This document shows, one piece after another, positions 34,129 to 41,811 of a stretch of 64,000 bases of DNA. How positions within the stretch are numbered: the stretch's first letter is position 1; each line of letters starts with the position of its first letter. The stretch is from contig CAZELM010000004.1 of assembly GCA_964512995.1 (NCBI GenBank), positions 88,860 to 152,859 on the forward strand, written 5' to 3'. This DNA is from CAZELM01 sp964512995 (lineage in GTDB: Bacteria > CSSED10-310). The position numbers and the translations under genes are program-made. A model generated the notes under the pieces. That model saw nothing but the letters and a program-made list of their open reading frames with translations, did not search any database and was not told where the DNA came from.

Positions 34129-35226
34129 TCACAGCAACACATGCTCCTTCACAACTCGGACAACCTCTTCGGCTTCATCCCGGCGGAGTTCGGAATAGAT
34201 GGGTAATGCAAGACTTTCACGCGATGCCCGTTCAGACTCCGGCAAATCACCTTCCTGATAGTTCAGAGAACGGAAACATGGTTGGAGTGATAATGACAGG
34301 GGGTAATATATGGCATGTCCGATATCTGCCTGAGCCAGTTTGCTTTTGAGTTCATCGCGGCGAGGGACTCGAATCACATATTGATTGTATATCGAAACAG
34401 CTCCATCCGTGACCTTGGGGGTTATCACGGGAGTATTTTTGAAGGCTTCATCATAAAACGCAGCATGTTGCCGCCGCTGTGCACTCCAGGTTTCCAGATA
34501 CTTCAGTTTCACGCTCAATACAGCCGCCTGAATGGTATCCAGACGGGAGTTATATCCGACTTCTTCATGAAAATATGTTTTAAGGGAACCATGGACCCGG
34601 AGGGATCTGGAACGGGCAGCGAGCGATTCATCCGACGTGACGATCATACCCCCATCGCCAAAGCCTCCCAGATTTTTAGATGGAAAGAAACTGAAACATC
34701 CTGCCAATCCAATGCTGCCCGCACGATGATCGTGCCAGGTCGCACCGATGGATTGTGCGGCATCTTCGATGATCGGAATATCACCAGCGACTTCCCGTAG
34801 CTGATCCATGTCGGCCATCTGGCCAAACAGATGTACAACAAGGATCGCCTTTGTTTTCGCGGTGATATTTTGTTTGACGCTTTCCGGATCAATATTGAAC
34901 GTGTCGGGTAAAATGTCTGAAAATACAGGACGGGCTCCAACCCGCCAGATGCAACTGGCAGTGGCAAAAAAGGAATATGCCGTTGTAATCACTTCATCGC
35001 CTGGTTGAATACCCAGAGCATGTAATGCGATCACCAGTGCATCGGTTCCCGAAGCAACGCCGATGGCATGCTTCGTTCCGCAAAATTCTGCTACTTGATT
35101 CTCAAATAATGCGACATTGGGACCGAGTATGAACTTTGCATCGTGAATCACCTGCAATACCGCATCATCGATTTCTTGGCGTATCGGTGTTAATTGCCGT
35201 GGTATATCCAATAATGGTATCTTCAT
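34129..35226 (-). CDS. DegT/DnrJ/EryC1/StrS-type sugar aminotransferase
   Basis: A 365-residue PLP enzyme that aminates keto-sugar nucleotides for surface glycans. It shows KIPLLDIPRQLTPIRQEI at the start, GVASGTDALVIALHALGI, HLFGQMADMDQL, IEDAAQSIGATW and the PLP Lys in GCFSFFPSKNLGGFGDGG. I take ATG 35226 (GAGGATTC upstream) as the start rather than 35268. It stands alone with no glycan genes adjacent, although GT genes lie 6-20 kb away. Confidence 0.93.
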   Translation of the reverse strand: MKIPLLDIPRQLTPIRQEIDDAVLQVIHDAKFILGPNVALFENQVAEFCGTKHAIGVASGTDALVIALHALGIQPGDEVITTAYSFFATASCIWRVGARPVFSDILPDTFNIDPESVKQNITAKTKAILVVHLFGQMADMDQLREVAGDIPIIEDAAQSIGATWHDHRAGSIGLAGCFSFFPSKNLGGFGDGGMIVTSDESLAARSRSLRVHGSLKTYFHEEVGYNSRLDTIQAAVLSVKLKYLETWSAQRRQHAAFYDEAFKNTPVITPKVTDGAVSIYNQYVIRVPRRDELKSKLAQADIGHAIYYPLSLSLQPCFRSLNYQEGDLPESERASRESLALPIYSELRRDEAEEVVRVVKEHVLL

Positions 35227-35600
35227 GGTATGAATCCTCGCTATAATTTTCATTACGTTGTTATTCAATCAGAGATTGGATCGATCCAGACAGCAATCCG
35301 GCAACGATCATTCGTGTTAATCCAGATGGAATAATCCGGATTGCCGGTTCCGGAATCACAATCTCCCTGTATCAGGACCTCCATTCGTGCCAGTCATACA
35401 TTAACTGGGCAGACTTCAGGCACTCCACTTTTATCGCTAAACCTTTAAAGAGGCAATTCCGGCTGAGCGGTTTGTATAACCGGTGAGTTGAATTTTGTGA
35501 TGGTTTCCGATTCAATGACATTGACTCGAATGATCGAATGCGTGATCAAGGGGAACTTTTCCGTGAGTTAATCATCATAAATGAATAGGATTCACATTTG
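35227..35600. other. intergenic region without recognisable features
   Basis: About 370 bases between the divergent aminotransferase and queH genes. It has several ATCCGGATT/CCGGAA-like near-repeats around 35300-35365 but no ORF, terminator or promoter that I can support. Confidence 0.4.
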
Positions 35601-36203
35601 ATGGGATTGAATACGATGGAGAATTCCAAACCTGATCTACTGCTGCACATTTGCTGTGCACCCTGCAGCACCTATCCGATTCAGCTTCTGAAATCCGACT
35701 ATAGCGTTCATGGATTTTTTTATAATCCCAATCTGTTTCCTCGTTCAGAGTTTGACCTTCGGGTCTCGGAGTGTCAACGCTACTGCGAGACACAACAAGT
35801 CCCATTGATAGTTTCAGAGCATGACACGGAAACATGGTATCGAATGACCGATGCATATCAGGATCAGGCGGAAGGAATGGAGCGGTGCCGGATCTGTTTT
35901 CAGATGAGACTGGAACGAACGGCCATCGAAGCGCAACGACGTCATTTTTCCATTTTTACGACAACCTTGACCATCGGCACGAACAAACCAGCCCGTATTC
36001 TGTTTCCGTTGGGAAAACGGGTTGCGGAAAAATACCAGATTCGGTTTTTGGAGATCGATTTCAAGAAAAAAAATGGCTATCTGCTATCCTGTCAAATGTC
36101 ACGGGAGTTTGGCATGTACCGGCAAGATTACTGTGGCTGTGAGTATTCGCTTCGGGACAGAATGAAAAAAATGCACGCAAGCAATAACCCGAACACCCGG
36201 TAG
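35601..36203 (+). CDS. queH: epoxyqueuosine reductase QueH
   Basis: A 200-residue QueH (DUF208) protein that reduces epoxyqueuosine to queuosine in tRNA anticodons without cobalamin. It carries the Cys pairs for its metal/Fe-S site: HICCAPCSTYP, GMERCRICFQMRLE and MYRQDYCGCEYSL. Two adjacent ATG codons (35601 and 35616) are possible starts; AGGA lies 10 bases before the first. The other queuosine genes are not in the window. Confidence 0.93.
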   Translation: MGLNTMENSKPDLLLHICCAPCSTYPIQLLKSDYSVHGFFYNPNLFPRSEFDLRVSECQRYCETQQVPLIVSEHDTETWYRMTDAYQDQAEGMERCRICFQMRLERTAIEAQRRHFSIFTTTLTIGTNKPARILFPLGKRVAEKYQIRFLEIDFKKKNGYLLSCQMSREFGMYRQDYCGCEYSLRDRMKKMHASNNPNTR

Positions 36204-36322
36204 ACAGAGGTTATCCGAAAAACCATTTTTCGTTGCCAGACCTGAAAATCTCCTCAATCATATACGCAACAGGCGAAGAAGACGGCACAATGGAAAAAGT
36301 GGAACGAGTGAGTTTATGCAAG

Positions 36323-36360
36323 TCTCCCTCACCCCGCTGGCCACGTTGATGGATTGATCC
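36323..36360 (+). repeat. dispersed CCCTCACCCC repeat, copy 1
   Basis: A 38-base segment matching the copy at 62635-62672 in about 29 of 38 positions and the inverted copy near 37857-37889 in about 26 of 32. It lies between convergent queH and the SUMF1 gene. No hairpin partner is seen at this copy. Confidence 0.5.
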
Positions 36361-36419
36361 ATATCGTTTGAAAATCTTCGATTATAAATTCTGTCATCCC
36401 CTATTCACCGCTTGGGTTG

Positions 36420-37316
36420 TTATGACGCAGTGCGTGCGATACGAAACCCAAGGGATGGAGAGCGGCTGCCAGGATCATCGTGAACTCGAGCCGCTGAGCG
36501 GCAGAGTCGTGCGCTACTGCTCCAACTGCCACCCCGTTCCACCCGGAAAGAGCCGGAGGATGAGCCCTTTGGATCGGTCACACGCCCCGATGGATATGTT
36601 CCAAACCAATCCCAACACCACTCCCATACGTTTCCATGCATATCCGCCAGTCCCCATGGATTCGGAAGCTTACAATATGCATAGCAGCATATTCCGGAAT
36701 CATTTGCACAATACAAACAGTATTGTTCCAGCAATGGTTGCATTCCAGGGGTGCAAGAACCACAATTCTCAGTGCTGTAGTTTGTTTCATCACAAAAAAA
36801 TGCCGTCGTGGTCCCAGCCCGGCAAGCATACTCCCATTCCGATTCTGTTGGTAGCCGAATCCCATTCGCATCAAAATTGCAGTAGAAGGGTCCAGCTATA
36901 TAATTCGATGCGTCGATTGGATTTGTAAATTCCGCATCTGTGTAATAGCACCGTTCATAATTCAGGTAACGCGACATCAGGTTACAGAACAACACCGACT
37001 CATACCACGTCACATTTTGCACTGGATGGTCCAGCGTTGGTGAATACTGTTTAATACTTGGATCATCCGGTAAAGTAGGATAAAATCCCCCTATTTCATT
37101 CCACATCCAACGATAGACTTCTGTCTCACTTATGTAAAAAGCACGTGTTAGTATCACTTCATGCCGGGGACCTTCATCATCATCGCGACCCGGTTCATCC
37201 GGAGGTGAGCCCATCGTATATCCCCCCGATGCAATATAGCGGAAATAAAATGGCACTGGATTGGGTGTTGGTGTCGGTTGGGGTGGATTCGACCAGCCGA
37301 TCCATCGGGTGGTCAC
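36420..37316 (-). CDS. SUMF1/formylglycine-type sulfatase-modifying domain protein, probably N-truncated
   Basis: A 298-residue protein whose residues about 28-298 form a SUMF1-like domain: YTMGSPPDEPGRDDDEGPRH, FYISETEVYRWMW, PVQNVTWYES, IRLPTESEWEYACRAGT, LADMHGNVWEWCWDW and VERGGSWSSSARLCRSAARV...LGFRIA. Of the two Cys needed for formylglycine formation, the first seems to be Ser. It is unusually Cys-rich in the middle. It starts at GTG behind GAGGT; there is no signal peptide, yet the N terminus is a Pro/Thr linker (NPPQPTPTPNP) of the kind that joins two exported domains here. An upstream part may have been lost. Confidence 0.72.
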   Translation of the reverse strand: MTTRWIGWSNPPQPTPTPNPVPFYFRYIASGGYTMGSPPDEPGRDDDEGPRHEVILTRAFYISETEVYRWMWNEIGGFYPTLPDDPSIKQYSPTLDHPVQNVTWYESVLFCNLMSRYLNYERCYYTDAEFTNPIDASNYIAGPFYCNFDANGIRLPTESEWEYACRAGTTTAFFCDETNYSTENCGSCTPGMQPLLEQYCLYCANDSGICCYAYCKLPNPWGLADMHGNVWEWCWDWFGTYPSGRVTDPKGSSSGSFRVERGGSWSSSARLCRSAARVHDDPGSRSPSLGFRIARTAS

Positions 37317-37355
37317 ATTCTGACCTCATTCCAAACCCATTCTCCCGCTTGGCTT

Positions 37356-37598
37356 TCAATACTGGTCCGATGCATTTTCTGGTGATGCGGTATCGCTGAT
37401 ATCAGCAACGCCAATATTACCTTCAATTTCCCCATCTCCCATTATTTCATACGATGGTCTCTCGGATTTCAAATTCACCCTGTTTACCTCGTTTAACAGG
37501 TCCTCCGAAAAGCATCCCGATATGTCATCGATGAAATTGTACCAGTTTGCTTTTTTATTCGGTTCATCCCGTTTTCCAGGTAATGTCAGTAGCTTGTA
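37356..37598 (-). pseudogene. open frame fragment upstream of and in frame with the SUMF1 gene
   Basis: An 80-codon frame without a clear start. Its product includes PGKRDEPNKKANWYNFIDD, CFSEDLLNEVNRVN and IMGDGEIEGNIGVADISD, which read like real protein. It ends at TGA (37358-37356) and is in the same frame as the SUMF1 gene, from which it is separated by this and a second TGA (37328-37326). It may be the decayed front part of a longer gene, or a separate small gene. No family is recognised. Confidence 0.3.
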
Positions 37599-37703
37599 TT
37601 ATTCCTTAAATTGCTGAAAGATCGTCATCTTTGATTTTGTCAATCTCATCATGGATTCTGCCGCTTTTCAACGAATCATGATAAATCAGGAAATTGCTTT
37701 CGA

Positions 37704-37787
37704 GAGATAGCCCATCCTATCCGGGGGATAGGAAATGGTATCCGTGAGATAGCCCATTGTATCTGCGTGATAGGACGGTGGTTTCGC
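37704..37787. repeat. two imperfect 42-base direct repeats
   Basis: Two copies (37704-37745 and 37746-37787) begin with the identical GAGATAGCCCAT and share GATAGGA at the same offset; the ends diverge. The 603-base stretch 37317-37919 that holds them has no intact gene that I can support. Confidence 0.45.
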
Positions 37788-37810
37788 GAGGTCGGTCACT
37801 GTCATTATTT

Positions 37811-37889
37811 ACCCTCTCCAACCGGGAGAGGATCGCCGGACAACCCACTATTTGTTCATCCATCACCTTGACCCGTGGGGTGAGGGAAA
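37811..37889 (-). repeat. dispersed CCCTCACCCC repeat with CCTCTCC hairpin, copy 2
   Basis: On the minus strand this element reads CCCTCACCCC...GATGGAT, then CCGGCGATCCTCTCC and a hairpin partner GGAGAGG. The same order of parts occurs at 62635-62962, where the middle is expanded by tandem repeats. It lies just beyond the 3' end of tldE. Confidence 0.5.
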
Positions 37890-37919
37890 CATGCCAATGC
37901 CTTCGTTTATACAGACCAA

Positions 37920-39257
37920 TCAGGTAGCGGCTACCGGCATATCATCGAACGCGATCCAAGGTACACAATATCGCCCGAACAAGGTATCTTCCGGCCATGT
38001 TTCTTTTGTCATAGCCCGAAGGTTATGCTTAAATATTTCAAATACATTACCAGCGACCATCACATCCTTGATGCGACCGACAATTTCACCATCAATGACA
38101 CGATACCCCAATGCTACACTGAAGGAGAACTCACCATTCAGGTTGTTCCCCTGCCCGGCGCCCATGGTATCATCGACAATTATCCCATCTTTGATACTCC
38201 GGATGAGATCATCTCTGGATACATCACCCGGTTCGATCACAAAATTGGACGGTGTGGGATTTGGCTGAGCATCGACACTGAATCCCGTATACAAGGAGGA
38301 TTTCTTGAATCCATTGCCGGAAGATGCAACACCTGCTTTCCCAGCAGTTTCCAGGTCATAGACAAATCCAGAAAGAACGCCTTTATCAAACAGATGTTTT
38401 CGAAATGTGGGAACTCCTTCATCATCCACAGGACAGGATCCAGGCATTCCCGCCATTGTCGGATCATCCAGCAGGGTGACTCTGGGATCAAGAATGGTCT
38501 CACCGACACGGCCGGTCAGGAGTGATAATTTTCGATGAACAAGTTCGCCGTTCAGACCATAAAACAATGGAACAAACAGACCTCGAAATGCCAGGCTTGT
38601 GAACATGACGGTCATACGTTTTGTTTCCATGGGAGCTACTTTCAGGCAATGTTTAAAGCGCCATACCGCTCGTCGAGCCATTTCGAGGGGCGCTTCCGAT
38701 AGATGAGTCGACGTCGATGTGTCTTCCAGTTCCGCACGATCGGATGGCAGCATGAGCAGGACGTTCAGGAATGCCTGATGAATGGTTTTTTCATACGATG
38801 CGCTCCCGCCGTTCGTATTCATGATCGATGTTTTCAGTATTTCTCTGGAAATTTCCACTTCCAGATTTACCTCCGGAAACTCCGATCGTACAATACCCAC
38901 CATCTCTTCGCCCATATTCACCAGCTCACTCAGCGATAGTTTTTCAACACGGGCATCATAGCATGCGCCCTGACCAAAATGAGCGATATCATGCGGAAAA
39001 TCCAAATGTACGGTCGGTCCGAATGCGGCTGATTCCACCGCTCGCTGAACCAATCCTTCGACATCGTTCGGATGGGTTGTCGAGGAGAAGCCCAGTTTCC
39101 CGTCAACAATCACTCTCAATCCGATCGACTCTGACTGCTCCCCTTCCAATGCTGCCAGTTTCCCGGCATAGAAGCATGCGGGAGCGGCGTTCTTGGTGAT
39201 CCGAAAAATTTCTGCCTTCTGAGCTTTTTTCTGGGCTAATTCCAATATATGTTCCAT
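37920..39257 (-). CDS. tldE: TldE/PmbA-family metalloprotease subunit
   Basis: A 445-residue PmbA/TldE protein, the non-catalytic partner of TldD in an oligomeric protease that trims peptides and modified microcins. Visible are the N-terminal KAEIFRITKNAAPACFYAGKL (in pieces), GLRVIVDGKLGFSST, a central region with VMFTSLAFRGL, GMPGSCPVDDEGVP and a C-terminal GDVSRDDLIRSIKDGIIVDD. No HExxxH motif is present, as expected. ATG 39257 is preceded by GGAGG inside the tldD end, with a 1-base gap, so the pair is coupled. Confidence 0.9.
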   Translation of the reverse strand: MEHILELAQKKAQKAEIFRITKNAAPACFYAGKLAALEGEQSESIGLRVIVDGKLGFSSTTHPNDVEGLVQRAVESAAFGPTVHLDFPHDIAHFGQGACYDARVEKLSLSELVNMGEEMVGIVRSEFPEVNLEVEISREILKTSIMNTNGGSASYEKTIHQAFLNVLLMLPSDRAELEDTSTSTHLSEAPLEMARRAVWRFKHCLKVAPMETKRMTVMFTSLAFRGLFVPLFYGLNGELVHRKLSLLTGRVGETILDPRVTLLDDPTMAGMPGSCPVDDEGVPTFRKHLFDKGVLSGFVYDLETAGKAGVASSGNGFKKSSLYTGFSVDAQPNPTPSNFVIEPGDVSRDDLIRSIKDGIIVDDTMGAGQGNNLNGEFSFSVALGYRVIDGEIVGRIKDVMVAGNVFEIFKHNLRAMTKETWPEDTLFGRYCVPWIAFDDMPVAAT

Positions 39258-39258
39258 G

Positions 39259-40638
39259 TTATCGGCCTCCAATCAGAACATTCTGAATGCGTATATGCGG
39301 ACTTCCCATAGAAACACTGAGTGGGTACTGCATTCTGGCACCCACGCTTTTTCCACATCCTCCGGATCTGGATCGTGCGACATCATTACCCACGCCATCA
39401 ATATCTTTCAGGGTCTGAAACACATTTCCGGAAAGCGTCAAATCCCGAAGCCAGCCACCCAGTTTGCCATTCTTGATAATCCGAGCGCGTTCTGCAGAAA
39501 ATGTAAACAGCCCTTTGGATGTGTTCCCGCTACCGCCACCCACCACATACAAGCCGTCCTTCACACCTTCCAGCATTTCCTCAAAGGAATGGGGTCCCGA
39601 TGCGATAAAGGTATTGGACATTCGGCAAATGGGAGCAAACCGGAAGTTTATGGTTCTGGCGTTGCCCGTGACCTTTTCACCCATGGCAGCGGCTGTCTGG
39701 CGTGTATGGAGGCGGCCGGCCAGCAGACCGTCTTTGATCAGATAGGTCATGGATGCCGGTACGCCTTCGTCATCATACGGAAATGAACCCCGCTCGTTCT
39801 CCAGACCAGCTCCGTCGAGAACACTGAAAAAGTCGGGAGCGAACCGGGTGCCCAACTGCATCTGACTCAGAAGCTTGGGATTATCAGTCACATTATCCGC
39901 CTCCGAAAGATGCCCGAACGCTTCATGTATGAAAACCCCGGAAAGACGCGGATCCAGGATGACGGTATAGCGTCCTCCGGTCACTGGTTCCGCCTGGACC
40001 AACACCAGGATATCTCTTCCCATCTCATCAATCTGTCCTTCAGCCTGTACAATATCCCGCCAACTGGATCGAGTCCCAAATCCCGAATATATCGATTGTA
40101 CGATATTCCCTTCTCGGCCAATCGCAGACATTCCACCAGCAGCCCATAAGCCTTCCATTTTGATCATTGTCCCTTGACTGTTGGCAATTGTGATGTTTCG
40201 ATCTTCCTCCCGATAATTGACTCCACCGGAAATGATTTTGTCGCTGAGTCCCATGATCCGGCCTGCAAACCGGTTGAACAGAGCGACTTTTTCATTAAAT
40301 GGGATCTTACGGGGGTCATCAGTGGGATTGATCGACAACCGAACATGATCGGTAACAACCGGAGCTTCAGCCAGTTGTGTTTCACCTTTCCCGGCCGCCA
40401 GCGCTCGCGCTTCCGCTTCCTTGATATAGGTTTTCAGATTTTCGGGTTGAGTGAAGCTGACAAATCCCCAGGAACCCTGTATCAACGCCCGAACGTATCC
40501 ACCATAGTCACGGGTTTGCTGAGCCTTCTTCAGATCTCTCCCGGAAAATGCGATCTCCACCCGATGGGTGTCTTCGAGCCGGATCTCCAAAAAATCCGCC
40601 TGGGAGACCGCCATTGCATCCTTTACCAATGATTCCAT
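39259..40638 (-). CDS. tldD: TldD metalloprotease subunit
   Basis: A 459-residue TldD protein. The catalytic zinc motif is in GVFIHEAFGHLSEAD (HExxxH), with a downstream Cys in FAPICRMSNTFI and the family GSFPYDDEGVPA motif. Together with TldE it forms a barrel-shaped protease that degrades unfolded peptides. AAGGAG lies about 12 bases before the ATG. Length is typical. No peptide precursor gene is seen nearby. Confidence 0.94.
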   Translation of the reverse strand: MESLVKDAMAVSQADFLEIRLEDTHRVEIAFSGRDLKKAQQTRDYGGYVRALIQGSWGFVSFTQPENLKTYIKEAEARALAAGKGETQLAEAPVVTDHVRLSINPTDDPRKIPFNEKVALFNRFAGRIMGLSDKIISGGVNYREEDRNITIANSQGTMIKMEGLWAAGGMSAIGREGNIVQSIYSGFGTRSSWRDIVQAEGQIDEMGRDILVLVQAEPVTGGRYTVILDPRLSGVFIHEAFGHLSEADNVTDNPKLLSQMQLGTRFAPDFFSVLDGAGLENERGSFPYDDEGVPASMTYLIKDGLLAGRLHTRQTAAAMGEKVTGNARTINFRFAPICRMSNTFIASGPHSFEEMLEGVKDGLYVVGGGSGNTSKGLFTFSAERARIIKNGKLGGWLRDLTLSGNVFQTLKDIDGVGNDVARSRSGGCGKSVGARMQYPLSVSMGSPHIRIQNVLIGGR

Positions 40639-40930
40639 AATCGTTCCACTCTCCTTTAGTCGTTAATAGTAACTATATCCATCAATCACGATATTTCTAT
40701 CGAATCAGTCTCAATAAATGAAGCTGGTTTTCAGAATTTTTTGATTACGCCATCCCGCTGATTCGAGCATTCTCAGTTCGAAACCCTGCGATCAAAAAAT
40801 CGTTGTATTTCATTCCTGAAAAAAAATAAAGCAAATTGACATCCGGATCAGCAACAGGATGAATTCCAACAACCTCTTACCAATGTCCGCTTGCCACCAG
40901 TGTTACAAAAGCCGGCAGGATTCCACAAAA

Positions 40931-41719
40931 TCAATGAAATCGAAGCCAGATGCCGGTATTCCTCTCCGGAGAAGCAGGGAACTTATTTTTCCGATAGGCA
41001 TCCAGATCGCAGAACACACCAGGCAGTTCAAGATGCGATGAAAACTCCGCCACCATCTGTTGCACACCCAGATGGGGCTGACCGAGTATTTTTCGAAAGC
41101 GTGCCATACTGATCATCGAAAACAGCTCAGCCAATTTTTTCGGCAACGCAGGATCCAGGTCCGGTGTCGGGGGAAGTAATTGGTTGTTGGAGATTCTGGC
41201 TCGATATTTCATCTTCAGATAGGGATCATTGCTTTCAATCCGGGCATTGTGGGTTCTCCGTTTTCGAAGAAGCGGCTGGTTTGTCTGAGATGGAATCAAA
41301 ACACCGAGATCCACCAGACGCTGGGTTTCCAATGTATCCATCATGCTTTCTTCGTCCACTTCCGGCACCGGTACCTGCCAGGAGAAAGACCCGAGCAATT
41401 CACCCTGGAGCGCCAGATAGAATCCCCAGTCCACCGGTAAATTCATCATGAGCCCAATTACCGGCTCAGGCATCGAATTCGAGATATCGAGTGTGAGATT
41501 TTTCAGATTCTGTGGTTCGTTATCAAAGATGGAAATCCATGAAGGCGAATCGGAATGGATGAACATCTCCCAGATCCATTCACCCGAAGCGGTCTCCACC
41601 GGTTTCAGACCTCGCCGCGATGCGATATCCGTCAGCGTTTCAACAGCGGATTGGATCTCTGCATGATAGATGTGAATATTCCAAAAACGTTCGATTGATC
41701 CTCTTTGTTGATGCGGCAT
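40931..41719 (-). CDS. conserved-looking hypothetical protein
   Basis: A 262-residue soluble protein with a good AAAGGAG site 6 bases before ATG 41719. It has no signal peptide, membrane helix or known motif. The N-terminal half looks alpha/beta (HIYHAEIQSAVETLTDIASR, WISIFDNEPQNLKNLTLDIS, GFYLALQGELLGSFSWQVP), the middle is linker-like (LRKRRTHNARIESNDP) and the C-terminal part helical. It is divergent from the first GT-C gene. I do not recognise the family. Confidence 0.65.
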   Translation of the reverse strand: MPHQQRGSIERFWNIHIYHAEIQSAVETLTDIASRRGLKPVETASGEWIWEMFIHSDSPSWISIFDNEPQNLKNLTLDISNSMPEPVIGLMMNLPVDWGFYLALQGELLGSFSWQVPVPEVDEESMMDTLETQRLVDLGVLIPSQTNQPLLRKRRTHNARIESNDPYLKMKYRARISNNQLLPPTPDLDPALPKKLAELFSMISMARFRKILGQPHLGVQQMVAEFSSHLELPGVFCDLDAYRKNKFPASPERNTGIWLRFH

Positions 41720-41811
41720 CGAAATTCTCCTTTGTTCATCATGTCATTTTTGTTTTACATGAAAAAGGATGGATATACAAAAAGAAAGATGCACGTTATG
41801 ATATCGATTTG

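Noticed and set aside
35378..35400. sigma54-like TGGCACG on the minus strand upstream of the DegT gene region
   Set aside because: The -12 half (TTGC) is missing at the required spacing.
37326..37358. TGA recoding (selenocysteine) joining the upstream fragment to the SUMF1 gene
   Set aside because: Two TGA codons would have to be read, no SECIS-like hairpin was seen right after them, and other genes here use TGA as a normal stop.
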